Source of the DNA: Amia ocellicauda
Taxonomy: Eukaryota > Chordata > Actinopteri > Amiiformes > Amiidae
Assembly (NCBI RefSeq): GCF_036373705.1
Contig: NC_089858.1
Location: 10,154,001 to 10,218,000 of the forward strand
DNA length: 64,000 nucleotides
Reading direction: 5' to 3'
In this document: in pieces, positions 11,521 through 23,560 of the stretch
Position numbering within the stretch: the first letter of the stretch is position 1
Layout: each line of letters opens with the position of its first letter
Position numbers and translations under genes: made by a program
Notes under the pieces: model-generated
Database searches by the model: none
Told to the model about the DNA's origin: nothing
The model's input: the letters and a program-made list of their open reading frames with translations, nothing else

Positions 11521-12520
11521 CATTTGGTAAACCCACTGAGGCCCTGGTGTCTAAATTTAGAACATGAGAGGTGGAGTGTATATAATATGTAATCTACACT
11601 TGTATATGAATATTGCCTAAACTTCTGATTTGCTGTGCTGTTTGAGAGAACTGTTCTAACCTCCTCCTCCCTGTGTGTCATTCACTTGGTCTAATTTGGT
11701 GAAGAAGAAAAGTAAATCGCTTTTAAAATCAGTTGGCACGTGTGGAGGTATATAAACATTTTCTGGTGGCATATTTAGATTAACTCATAAATACCTGGAG
11801 TGGCAGAGAGGAGGTAGATTCCTATCCTAGCTTTGATTTCATTGTTTCTTAAAATCCTATCAAAAGCACAGCTAGCGGTTTTAGTTTTTTTTTTATGTGA
11901 CTAATTTTATTACATATGCTGTGTAGGATGGTCTAATTCATGCAAGATGCTTATTCTGTAAACATGATAAATGGAAAGCTCAGCTTGAATGTGACTTTTA
12001 TACATTTACAGAATCACCTCTTTTTGTCCTCAACCCAGAAACCTTAATGCAGGAGGCAATATATTCGGTCTCTTTCCTGAATTGGTGCAATAGTTCCTTG
12101 CCTTGGGCAATAATTACCGACAGATATATGCTAATTGAGTCGAGCTTTGTGAATTAGACTAATTCTTATTGATTCCTTATTAAAACGCCTAAGCTAATCA
12201 ATGTTAATTATTTGTAGTACAATACAAAATGAATGGTAATTAACATCTTATAAGGTAAAACAATATAAGCAAACATAAAACCTTTATCTGCTGTCCATTT
12301 TATATGATCTATAAATGCCTTTTTTTGAAGGGACAACTTTTTCCATATATAAAATTGGCTAATGTGTGACAAAATTGAGTTAATGATTTAAATGGGTTTT
12401 GTTCAAATATGTAATGACTTATTGTTCCCATGTCGAACATTTTATATATGGGAAAATATCTGTGAAATAGCATCCATTATTAATGGGTGTGATTAATTTC
12501 ATACAGAACACTTAAACACA
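11521..12520. other. Intergenic, no feature seen
   Basis: AT-rich sequence between the RPL28 polyadenylation site and a Tc1 copy. No coding exon, RNA gene or clear repeat was recognised. Confidence 0.5.
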
Positions 12521-13393
12521 TACCATAACATTATGACCACCTGCCTAATATTGTGTAGGTCCCCCTTTTGCCGCCAAAACGGTCCTGACGCGTCGAGGCA
12601 TGGACTCCACTAGACCTCTGAAGGTGTGCTGTGGTATCTGGCACCAAGACATTCGCAGCAGATCCTTTAAGTCCTGTAAGTTGCGAGGTGGGGCCTCCGT
12701 GGATCGGACCTGTTTGGTCAGCACATCCCGCAGATGCTCGATTGGATTGAGATCTGGGGAATTTGATGGCCAAGTCAACACCTTGAACTCGTGATTCTTC
12801 AGACCAGGCCACCTTCTTCCATTGCTCCGTGGTCCAGTTCTGATGCTCACGTGCCCATTGTAGGCGCTTTCGGCAGTGGACAGGGGTCAGCATGGGCACC
12901 CTGACTGGTCTGCGGCTACGCAGCCCCATACGCAACAAACTGCGACGCACTGTGTGTTCTGACACCTTTCTATCAGAACCAGCATTTGAGCTACAGTAGC
13001 TCGTCTGTTGGATCGGACCACACGGGCCAGCGTTCGCTCCCCTCGTGCATCAATGAGCCTTGGCCGCCCATGACCCTGTCGCCGGTTCACTGCTTTTCCT
13101 TCCTTGGAGCACTTTTGATAGGTACTGACCACTGCAGGCCGGGAACACCCCACAAGAGCTGCAGTTTTGGAGATGCTCTGACCCAGTTGTCTAGCCATCA
13201 CAATTTGGCCCTTGTCAGAGTCGTTCAGATCCTTATGCTGCCCATTTTTCCTGCTTCTAACACATCAACTTTGAGGACAAAATGTTCACTTGCTGCCTAA
13301 TATTTCCCACCAACTGACAGGTGCCATGATATCAAGATTATCAGTGTTATTCACTTCACCTGTCAGGGCTCATAATGTTATGGCTGATCGTTG
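12521..13393 (-). mobile_element. Tc1-like DNA transposon, internally deleted
   Basis: The ends carry inverted copies of ccataacattatga (left at about 12523; right, as tcataatgttatgg, near 13370-13384). The minus strand encodes pieces of a Tc1 transposase: an N-terminal helix-turn-helix region ([18 protein letters not shown]) and [19 protein letters not shown], then WTTEQWKKVAWSEES. This jumps directly to [16 protein letters not shown] and on to VLAAKGGPTQY. The segment between the first catalytic Asp (here E in WSEES) and the third acidic residue is missing, so the second Asp is lost. At least one frame shift separates the pieces. The copy cannot encode an active enzyme. Confidence 0.9.
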
Positions 13394-13822
13394 TATAGTA
13401 CAACAGGGTGGGCTGCTGGAATATATGCAAGTAGTTTTATATGTTTCTGAAATACAGTTCATCACCAATTGTGATTGCTATACACTTTGCCATGATCATA
13501 ATGGTGTTAGATACAAATGTGTTTGTTGGTAATACTGCAGCACAATTCACTGGAGCGACAACAATCGGATTGATCTGTAAAAATAGCTTGCTGCCAAACC
13601 ACCACCTCTGGCGTGAAGAGTCAAATTGGAGATGGCATCACGTTGCTGAATCCTGGCGTTCTCTAGAAAATGTGTTTTATCCTTCCTTAAATACAGAATT
13701 AATTTAATTGCAAGGGGAGCATCGTGGTTGCTGTGTGGAGGGTTCAGTGCTTTAATTTTAATTGAAGATAACAATGAAACATCCATTGCCCGATACAGCA
13801 CATTAAACATCCAATATTTGTA
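13394..13822. other. Intergenic or 5' untranslated region of the next gene
   Basis: No coding sequence or clear promoter motif seen between the Tc1 copy and the ATG at 13823. The transcription start and any 5' UTR exon of the next gene should lie here or further upstream. Confidence 0.4.
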
Positions 13823-15467
13823 ATGGCTGTGAGGGGGACCAACAGCATGCTGATCATACGAGTTGTGTTTCTTCTATGTGCAATTTCGACTCTCCCCAAA
13901 ATGAGCATCACGTTTGAACTGCACGACACTATCAATGCCCTGAGAGAAGAAAATATTTACCTGCATGACAAGGTCGAAAATTTGACTGAAGCTCTTCGTG
14001 AGTTGAAGCAGTTCATCTGGAACCACTCTAAAGGTGAGCAGAACATCTTACGTTTTTACTGTGGAAGCATGCATGTTTGTTTATTGAATTATTGTGCTGG
14101 AAAATGTGATCATAATTGTGTTATTAATTCCAATTGAATTGGCAATACAAATATTATTTTTAATGCCATAACTGGGTGAAAGTTATGCAATGATTAAAAA
14201 CAAAAAAAGTGAAATATTTACTGCAAAGTGTTTTAGAAAACACTGTTTAATGATATTGCTATTAATGCTATTGATCCAAGAAACTGAACAGCAGATTATT
14301 CTAGATTTACATGAGTATGATATCAAAACTTCTGGATTTGTGAAGTTAAAATAGTTTACTTTGAACTGAGGGTTATAAATCCCATAAAGATGCTTTAATT
14401 AATCACTTCTCTATCAGGAGCTGAATCTGGAAGTGTCCACTGGAACGCTGATCTGCAGCATTTATGGGAACAATGGACAGAAAATGGTAATTCGCTATGT
14501 TAGTTATTTACATTCATAATAATAATTACCACGCATGCTCTTTGGAGGAAGTCAAATGTTGCGCATGATGCAGTTGCAGATGGAGCATATTTAATGCTGG
14601 TTTCTCAAACCTCTGTAAGCCATAAAGGCGGTGCATGAATGTATAATAGATGAGATTCGCGTGTCAGTGTGACATTACATGTCAAACATTTTGGAAAATA
14701 GAAGACTTGAACCTGTTGATGACAATACTTAATCTCTTCCATCCAGAGTAGCAGACGTATACAGTGTCAGTTGCAATGAGCTTTGAGAGTTTGTACGCAA
14801 TAAGTGCATTAAGTTGAGCCCTAGTAGTTATAGTACTTTTCTAATTAATGTTGTACAAATTGCAAGAAGCAGATGATTTTAGGATCAGCTGATTCACCAG
14901 TTTTGTAGGCAGCAGATGATTAAGATCTTACCAACCCTACATGCCTTTGCACAAACATAGGATCCTGTTCATCATAGAGGGATTTATCTGGATACATGTA
15001 TGTAATCCTGCTTATGACACCCATTTTGTAGTAGCAAATTTCCCTGGAGAATATAAATCAGATATGAAAATACATATTTGTTTCCCAACCAAACACTTCT
15101 TCACAATATTCAATTTAGTAATCCCTCTGTGACCAACACGTTTTCGAATTAAATGAGCATTTCTGACCCAGTCTAGTATGGTTCACTCAAGGTTATGACA
15201 TCGATGGTTGCATTAATCACAGTTGTTGGGAAAGGTGTTGACGGCGCAGTTCGTCTGAGGGCAGAATGTATTGCAGTGATCAGACGTAATAGTGGTTAAA
15301 CTGCGTACTGTCCCGTCCTCCTCTCAGGTATCAGCACCAACACGCACCAGCTCCTGGAGCATGCCTTCTGCAAACAGGACTCTCACACTGGAGCAGCCAA
15401 CTCACCCTGGCCCCTTCCCCTTCTCATCACTGTCTCTTTCGTCTATCTGTGCCTGCTGCTCTTCTGA
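13823..15467 (+). CDS. Small secretory protein: coiled coil plus GPI-type C-terminus
   Basis: I do not recognise this gene. Exons 13823-14033, 14418-14486 and 15328-15467 join in phase (junctions phase 1) to give 139 residues. Residues 9-22 (MLIIRVVFLLCAIS) are a signal peptide or signal anchor. Residues 28-63 form a heptad-like helix (ELHDTINALREENIYLHDKV) with NLT and NHS glycosylation sequons at its end. A Trp-rich stretch (VHWNADLQHLWEQWTENG) follows. The protein ends in GAANSPWP plus a hydrophobic run to the last residue (LLITVSFVYLCLLLF) with no cytoplasmic tail, as in GPI-attachment signals. The layout recalls tetherin (BST2) in outline, but only one cysteine remains outside the hydrophobic ends, so no homology is claimed. 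Short exons, proper splice sites and an intact frame argue for a real gene. Alternatives are a type II tail-embedded membrane protein or a lineage-specific ORF. Confidence 0.6.
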
Positions 15468-16390
15468 TGTGATGTGATGGGTTCAGGTAACAAGGCTGCA
15501 CAGTTATAATGCATTCTGACTGTACTCCACAGGGGAAAGAGAGCCGCAATGTCCATGCACTTTACAGCTGTTTTCACAGACCTTGATTAGGACCAGTCTT
15601 GGACTACTCTACCTAAAATAACATTGGCTCATCCAAGACTAGTGCTAGTCTGGAGCTGTGAAAGCAGCCCTTTGAGTTTCTGATATTAATCACAGTTGTA
15701 TCAGCTCTTCCACCAGATGAACTGTTTCAAGTCATCAGTGTCAGAATTCAGAAATGTGGTTGATATTCTGGTGTAACTCCTGTGGTCTTTGGCTAAAATG
15801 CATTTCTTTATTTCACATTGTAGCCCTTATTCTTCCATTGTGAGCGTTCTTAATTCTCACTTTTAATCACAGACTATAAGATGAACCATTTTGACTTAGT
15901 AAATACAAATGCTCTGCTTCGCAAACTCATTTCCTAAGCATTAGCACTGATTCCTGCAACCTTTTTTTTTCATTACTGCGCCCAAAATATTATCTGCTGT
16001 ATATTCTCTTTTTGCTTTGCACTTGCATTTGCATTGCATTCGAATGGCTTGGGGCTCTGGGGGATGTCAGATCCCAGGCAAGTTGTGCTCTTTTCCTTAG
16101 TATGTTTTTTTTTAGATACATAAAGATGGTTATTGATTTTTCATTACATGTAAAGAGCATGAGATTGTTTTTATTGCATGAAGGGCTCACTGTTTCAACT
16201 TGTTAATTCTTACAAAACATGCTTTTTTAACTGCACTGCACTTTTTGATAGCGTGTATTCCCCTTTAAATAAGATTGAATCACATGTGTTGAAGTGATAA
16301 TAATTATATTAGGAATTACACAAATGTAAACTAGAACACCTTGTAACAGACTGTTTCCACTGCAGATTTTTTCAATAAATTAATTTGGGT
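15468..16390 (+). other. 3' UTR of the small secretory protein gene
   Basis: Non-coding sequence following the stop, ending near AATAAA at 16374-16379. It contains a fold-back MITE at 15565-15670. Confidence 0.45.
15565..15670. mobile_element. Short fold-back MITE
   Basis: Two arms pair as an inverted repeat: ttttcacaga...ccagtcttgga on the left and tccaagactag...gctgtgaaagcagc on the right, with about 30 bases between. This resembles common fish MITEs that carry cctagtcctggacta-like arms. Family assignment is from memory. Confidence 0.5.
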
Positions 16391-17045
16391 GTGTGCCAGT
16401 TTACTCATAACTTCTCCAGTGTATTTTGTGTGTGCTTTCCTTGTTCTTCTGTCCTAAGACTGGGGATCTTCGAAGCGTTTGTTCAGCTTGATACAAATTG
16501 ATATACAACCTCGTTTCCTTTTTATTCATTTATTTTACTGTCTGCTACACATGCATTAATACTTTGATGCATGGGCCCTCACCATAAAACTCCAATTAAT
16601 GTTACATACTGACCTATGGTACAATCCACTGCCTTTTAGTCATGTGTATGTATCTATTAACTGTAGTGTTTCATGGTGAAATCAACAGTAAGACATGGCC
16701 AAGGAAGAAATATATATAACAAAATGCATTTACAGGAGTTTTTTACACTTGAAGCCTCAGTGAGGACACAGGTGAGTGAGGGAACAATCATTCTGGAAGA
16801 AGAAGCCTGACAGCACTTCAGATGCACTAAAATCGGCTGTGTGTGTAATTCTTAAACTGGTCAGCAGGGGGAAGTAACACTGCATTTACAGTTAAATGTA
16901 TGCACAAAATGCTAATATCACATCTTGCCTTAATTTTGTTTTCAGTCCAGAACAAACCAGGAAACAGTTTGCACAGATAGCATCATTAGTTTGTATTCAT
17001 AATACCAAATACAATAAACAAGCTGAATCCAGACTTGATTAAAGA
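16391..17045. other. Intergenic between convergent genes
   Basis: Separates the 3' end of the small secretory gene (+) from the 3' end of PDCL (-). No feature seen. Confidence 0.4.
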
Positions 17046-17145
17046 TTTATTTACAATTATTTCTCAAGGTTTGGAGTCTGTGGGACATACAAAAGGTATA
17101 AAACTAAGAAAACCTATACAGCACTGACTTGGGCTACAGATATAA

Positions 17146-17185
<40 letters not shown>

Positions 17186-18842
17186 AATAATAAGCAGGTG
17201 ACTAATTAGTACAAGCTTTTAGTTTGTTTTTAACCTCTACACATTTCAACACACATGCTCACAACTTGCCATGATGCTTTTAAAATTATATAAACAAACA
17301 CATGTAGCTTTTATGAATTATGAATGCAGTGCTATACAATAAAGGGGACTATATATCTTTGCATTTTGCATAACCTTATTGAACAAGCTGAAAAGATCCT
17401 CCCCCACTCAAAAAATGTTTTGCAATTAGAATTTAGATAAATCAAAAACAAGAAATGACAGTTTTCTTGGTCCTGAAACAAGAAGCAGCCAATTTACCCC
17501 AGACCTCCTTGCATGTAGCTGTAGGTATTGGTGTGCTCCCTCTCTAGGCCACAGACACCTGAATTGGTCTCCATTTGATCTTTTCTTACACAGTAAATAA
17601 ATAAATAAAACTAACAAACACAAATAGATATGCTCTTACTAAAAGCTGGTTTCATTTACCCAAAAAAGGGACACAATAATAAAACATAAATAAGTCAAAT
17701 CTCTAAAGCAGTCCCATCAGACTGTAGTCCTTGAAGCCCGAACGCCTTTCATTCCACCTACAGCTTCCAGTTGCTTCATTGAACTTCATGGACCGATTCT
17801 CCTTTTATTCCAGGTCTTTCGCAGCTTACAATTTACATCTACTGACCTCAGGGTTTGGAGTTTTGACAATTCTTCTCTAAAGCATTTTAAAATCATATAG
17901 TTTTAATGAAGTCACAGTAAAGAAAAGGAAAAAAGGTATCTATGCTGTGATGTTTATGGCTAGATGGCTTTACAGTACAGATTAACGGAGGTTCCTGTCA
18001 CCATTGTGCTGTATCTCCGTGCATCCAGGGTATTACAGTGCCCTTCAGGCCAGGACTGAGTACGAGTTAATGTGCTTTTTGTAAGTGCTGCAAAGAATGC
18101 AGTCTTTTTGTTGGTTAACTTTCAATGCCAAGCCTGTTATAGATCTGGACACAAACATAATTGATTTAAAACACAATCGCAGCATCAGCAATGACCCAGT
18201 CAAGCCTTTCACCTAAAGCAGCGTTCGATCTTTGCTAAATTAGTAGAGATAAACAGAACTTCCGTTTTCAAATCAGCCCCCCAAAGTAATTTAATTTGCA
18301 TATCAATAATATACAAATAATGTTTCTTTTGAGGCAGTGTTCATTTTAAAAGAACTTGCTTGACTTGGACAATAAAATATATTCTACTTTCACTGGTCAA
18401 TTAGACATAATACACTAGTCCGAGAAACTGGTGAGAATTTAGCAGCATAACAATCCACTCCCCCTAATTACAGCCGTCCAGAACAGTCAAGCAAGGTTTA
18501 TGGCATAACAAACCGCAGTTTCGGTGATCATTCAGATGTGCATAACAACCAAGGAAAAATAATAACCCAGTCACATGGTGAAGTGTCTCGGGACCATGGG
18601 TGGGATTCAACTGTATGCATAATCAGACTGGAAGCAGCTTGTATGAGGGGAGTGTTTTCCAAATATAAACCTAAACTGGGATAAAAAAAAAGGGAAAAAG
18701 GAAGTTCAGTAAATATTGAAAGAGTTTGAACAGTACACATGGATAGGACACAGAAGATCCTAAACAAGTATATACAGTGTGGGCCAACTACGCAGTGGTC
18801 TAGATCTTTTTGCTGTATAAAATCTTCACTCTCCCACTGCGG
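17046..18842 (-). other. pdcl: PDCL 3' UTR (probable)
   Basis: The minus strand has AATAAA at 17051-17046, a plausible end for a roughly 1.8 kb 3' UTR. No coding potential seen. A (TTA)n tract at 17146-17192 lies within it. Confidence 0.4.
17146..17192. repeat. (TTA)n microsatellite
   Basis: About 15 consecutive TTA/TAA units. Confidence 0.9.
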
Positions 18843-20430
18843 CTAATCGATATCCAGGTCGCTGTCCTCGTCGCTCCCTCCGGGGCAGTTGACCGAGGCA
18901 TTGCGGATGGAGGTGGGGATCACAGACTGTTTGTCGGGCAGGAGGCCGTATTCCTGCAGGAAGGCCTCCACGTCCACGGCGAAGAAGTCCTCGCCCAGCT
19001 GGTCGGTGATGCGCACAAAGTTGCCGATCAGATCCCCGGCCTTGTAGACCAGCAGGGCGGGCAGCGCGTTGCCCGTGAACCGGGCACTGGCCCCGATCAC
19101 CGAACTCTTGACGCGGCAGAACTTGACTAGGGGGTACTCGGCGGCCAGGCAGATCAAGCTGCCCGTCATGGCCTCGCAGGCGGGGATGTCCTCCTCGTAG
19201 ATGTGGATCATCACCATGGTGCCCTTGCCCTCCTTGTCCACGGTCTCGAGGAAGCCCTCGCCACTGGCCAGCTCGAAGACACGCTCAAAGCGCTTGCCGC
19301 TGTACAGCTGCCTCCTCATCTCGTCGATCCGCTGCTTCCTGTACTGCTGCAGGAAGTCCTCATCATCATTGTCCTCCTGGAGCATGTTGTACTCCTGGAG
19401 AGTCATCTGAGAAAAGGAAGGAAGGAAAGAGGGGAAGAAAAACAAAACTTTAAATGTTGAACTCAAAAGCAGCCAAGACTGTGGAAGACTGTGGATAGTG
19501 AAAAACTTCCAACGTCTCAAGCTGCTGCCTGCCATTCAGACACACGTGTGACGCAGGGCACAAGGCCAGCAGTCCCGCCATTGAGCAAGCCCCTCACCTT
19601 GCCGTTGATTTTCTCCTGCAGCTCCTTCTGCTTCTCCTTCTCACGCTCGTCGTCCAGGTGCGAGCGGCAGGTCATGGACAGCTTCTTTATTAGCGTCTCC
19701 ATCTCGCTGCGCTGCTCCTGCCGCTGCTCGATCTCCAGCTGCTTGTACTTGCGCCAGTCGTTTATGACGCCCTTGGGCCCTGTGGGTCACACCAAGGGAA
19801 TGAAACCCAGCTGCTACGCTGCAGACCACCTCACTCCACTACTGAAGTCACAATCCTCAGTTCTGTGGAGACTGCGCTGTTGTCTGGCTTACATTCCTTG
19901 CTTGTCATAATTATTTCACACATTCTGGGTGCTTTATCTAAGCTGAACACACTCAGTTTTATTTGTGTGAAAGACGAAGGCTGTGGTCTGTGACACTTGA
20001 AGCTCTGTGGGATGTCTGATTGAAATCAGCTGCACCAACTCAAGCCAACGCTATGAGAGAGACAGCACTGGCTAAGACTTGTTGAATCTCTTCGGCCTGT
20101 GAGCAATGAAAGCGCAAACTACACTGCAGGTCCCTTACTTGGTGAACCTACACCTAATGATGAACAATGCTAGACTTTTCTGCAATTCTCTCTTTATGTT
20201 ACACAGTAATAGGAGAACACCACCCCAGCGCGGGGAGATGCATCGAGGCTGGGATTACCGGTATTCACAGCACTGCCATCCGCACTGTAGTCGATTTCGT
20301 CATCGAGCGCATCGGAACTGCGGATGCTCTTTTCCTCGTTGCCCTCCTCCTTGTCACTGTCCTCGTCCTCGCTGCTGCTGTAGTAGTACTGCAGCTTCTC
20401 CCCCAGGATTTTGTCGTCCAAGGTAGTCAT
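18843..20430 (-). CDS. pdcl: Phosducin-like protein
   Basis: Cytosolic co-chaperone that works with the CCT chaperonin in assembling G-protein beta-gamma dimers. Coding exons are 20430-20259, 19779-19598 and 19406-18843, phases closing to 305 residues (human PDCL is about 301). The N-terminus (MTTLDDKILGEKLQYYYSS, then an acidic SSEDEDSDKEEGNEE stretch) and helix GPKGVINDWRKYKQLEIEQR match the family. The C-terminal part is the thioredoxin-like fold: VMIHIYEEDIPACEAM, VKFCRVKSSVIGASARF, NALPALLVYKAGDLIGNFVR and the acidic end DSDLDID. The start follows an acceptor (tttcag|agg) 12 bases upstream, so a non-coding first exon must lie further away; a donor at 22774 fits. Complete and apparently functional. 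The sequence is more GC-rich than its surroundings. Confidence 0.97.
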
Positions 20431-22773
20431 CGTTACAAACCTCTGAAACAGACCAGTGAGAAGACCAATTCACCTCCAGAGCCTGCTGTATGCAGTCACC
20501 CTAATGGATTTTCTGCAAGGCAGCCTAATAACTTGAATTACTTAATTTAGGGGCTTAAATAGGGCCAAGTTACTTATAATGGAGTCATTATTAACAGAGC
20601 CATTTTCAGCAGCCTTTGCAAAATTAACCCATCAGCTGTGATGACCTCCTTTCTCGGCATCTCAGCAGCAATCCCAGGCTAATACTGGAGAAATGTCCAC
20701 AACACCACTCTAAAACTGATATCCCAAACCTTTATCTTATTGTAACCTACAATTATTGAATTGTGAGAGTTGCTATCAATTAATCTTGTTTCTACTTGTG
20801 AAGAGAGAAGTTCTGCCTAGAGCTACTAGTGCGCACATTTTGGAGTACATGGTAGAAAAAGTACACGATGCTACAATAATTATGTAAAAACAACACAGAA
20901 ATAATTCAGATGCTGATTGCTGTGCATTTTGTTCAGAAAATGTTGTATTAAGTTTGCATTGAAAGTCTAGCATACATAATTAATAAACCCTTCCACTCCT
21001 GAAGGAAATTATTACTGAGAAACAAAATGCACACCACTCAAAGCACAGTGAGGCAGGCATATTTAAATTGGTTGAGTGCTCAGGCATTGTTAATGTAATT
21101 GCATCTCCACTAAATATTTTGCCATTTCCTAACCCATAGCAGTACCATTACAGTAGCATAACCATTAGTACACCATGGTTTAGGGTTTTTAGGTGTGCAG
21201 CTCTTTAACTAAAGGTCAAGTTCGCTGCACATTAAACATGAGACAGTCTTGAGGAACTCTCTGTTGGTCCTGTTCAGAATTGCCCGATTTTAATCATTTA
21301 AGCTTTGAACCTTTGTGTATAACCCAACTGCTATGCCTACAGACACATACAAGTGATAATAGGAGTATCCTCAAATTACTGGTCAGTGCTGAAAGGCCCA
21401 TCACTATTTCTTAATCCTTTCAGAAAAAATAAAGAAAACATTATGCTGCATATTTCACACTTCTATTCACCCATAAAGGCTAGATACTAATTTGAAGTGC
21501 ATTATTCTTCTTCTGCAATTGCAACGGAATCTACCATGATTTAAGACGCCAGCTTAACATTTGGATCACATACAAAAGCCTACATATAGCTATAAGTATA
21601 TATTATATAATCACGGCAGGAGGAACTGAAGTAATGCATTTCCGTTGTTGGACAGGACACTTATATGTAGAATATAGGAGGACAATTAAAAATCCATTAC
21701 CTTGCGACAGTATTCTGTAAACTGCAATGTACACGATACACAGCTTTCTTCAGCTTTCGATTAAACACAACAGATAGGTGGTCCTGCTCCTGTGTGTCAG
21801 CTCTGTCCTGCACCGGGTTACAAACAGGACCACCTGCCTCTGTCCCAGCAAAACTAAAGGAGTCTTTAGATTATCGGTTACATTTGGCTCAGGATTAGTG
21901 CATCAGACATGCAGCGCGGATTAAATGGAGGGGGGGTAGGCATGTCACATTAGTGTATATTTGGTCTCAATCCCTCATGGATGTTTTTTGTTTTTAATCC
22001 ACGAAAAGCAGATTTATATTTTGCTCAATATGGGATGCAACGCAGTGCTCCCCAGTCGCTGACAATACCCGGAAAACTAGTGTTCAGGGTTGTTTAATTT
22101 ACATTACAACATATTTAAGTTTGAGACGGTTTGGCTGATTTCCCTATCTATAGCCCATTTTGCAACATTTGCATTCCCCTCCCCTAACTTTCAACGATTG
22201 TTTCCTGTGCAAGTTTTCCATACAAGGTACTCCCATTTATAATATAGTTGTACATACTGTGTGTAACGCCGTAGTATAAGATGATTAACAAATCCTATTA
22301 CATTTGGATTTATTCAGAGCAGTAAACGTAACTGATATATGTGTGTTTTATATATAAAGGGATTAAGTTGTCACTCAAAGAAATATTTCTAATTCTCCAT
22401 TACAACAAAACATTGTTTACCATGCAACTTAACACAGCGTGAGAAAAATTAATGACACCCAGAGATTCATGATCATCATATTAAGAGATCTGATCAGACC
22501 GCTTCTTCTTCGGATATTTAAGCTTTTCTATTGTATTTTAAATAGATCGACATACAAGACTACATACATGACGTATGTATAAAGTAACAAGGTTTATGTC
22601 CTTCTGGGTAAAAACTGTACTTTATTGTATCTTGAGGGAAAAGCCATTTGTTCGTGGAGATATAACCAAGCAATACATTAATTTAAAATAAATCGTTCGA
22701 ACGTTACAATTGTAAAAATATGCACTTTAAAAAAAATAAATTCTGAGTTTACAAGAGTGACTGAAATTCTTAC

Positions 22774-23131
22774 CACAACACGAATTAAATCTATCTGAAT
22801 CCAAACACACACCGCTCCCAGCAGATCGTCTTCCTTTGTACAGTAATAACACAACCGAACTTGAGTTCAGGGTGCTGCTGGCTGTCCAATCAGCAATCCG
22901 ATGGCGTCAACAGGATCCAAAAATAAACCAATCAGTAGTGAGTAGGCGGGGAGAACCTAAGAATTGATGGAAAACCAAGTTGTGAAACTGGATTTTAAAA
23001 TTTCCATACAATCCGCCATTACCGCATAGTCGGCCAGTTGTAAAGGGCTCCTCGTGAGAGCCAAAATGGCGATAGTTTCTTTAACTTGGGGAGTCGTCAT
23101 GGTTGGTTGAACAACACGGAAACGGGTTTTG
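22774..23131. promoter_or_regulatory. pdcl: PDCL promoter, probably bidirectional
   Basis: On the minus strand a donor (gttgtg|gtaaga) at 22774 marks a likely non-coding PDCL exon 1. Just upstream of it are two CCAAT boxes (22886-22890 and 22928-22932) and two YY1-like sites in opposite orientation (ccgccat at 23013-23019, aaaatggcg at 23063-23071). On the plus strand a donor ttttg|gtgagt follows at 23131/23132, which suggests a plus-strand first exon too. Promoter activity is inferred from these motifs. Confidence 0.55.
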
Positions 23132-23450
23132 GTGAGTTAATCACATGGTAAAAGAACTGTCACTTGTCACCTGAGGTATATATCTATCTATCTATCTTTT
23201 ATTAGCCATGCATCCTTTGTGTGTGTTTTTCTTTATTTCTCCTTAGTTTTAAAGTTAAAGTAAAAAAAATGTATATATGCTTTATTTAAATTGCTATGTA
23301 TAGATTAGTATGTCCTCAGTATATGTTTGTTTGAAATACGTTTAGGTTAAATTCTTAATATCTTACAATTCCAACCCCCCAGGTTGATTTCGAGAAAAAA
23401 AAAATGTATTAATATAACAGCCACACCTACAGTAAATAGTGGTGATAAAG

Positions 23451-23560
23451 TAGTAGTAGTAGTGGTGGTAGTCGTAGTAATAGTATTATTATTAGTAGTA
23501 CTAGTAATGTTGTTGTTAGTTGTTGTATTAGTAGTAGTATTAATACTAGTAGCAGCAGCA
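23451..23560. repeat. Imperfect GTA/GTT triplet repeat
   Basis: About 110 bases of GTA, GTG, GTT and ATT triplets ending in GCA units. The long open frames across it are an artefact of the repeat. Confidence 0.85.

Noticed and set aside
12600-13300. Plus-strand open frames of 64-104 residues
   Set aside because: Antisense to the Tc1 transposase relic.
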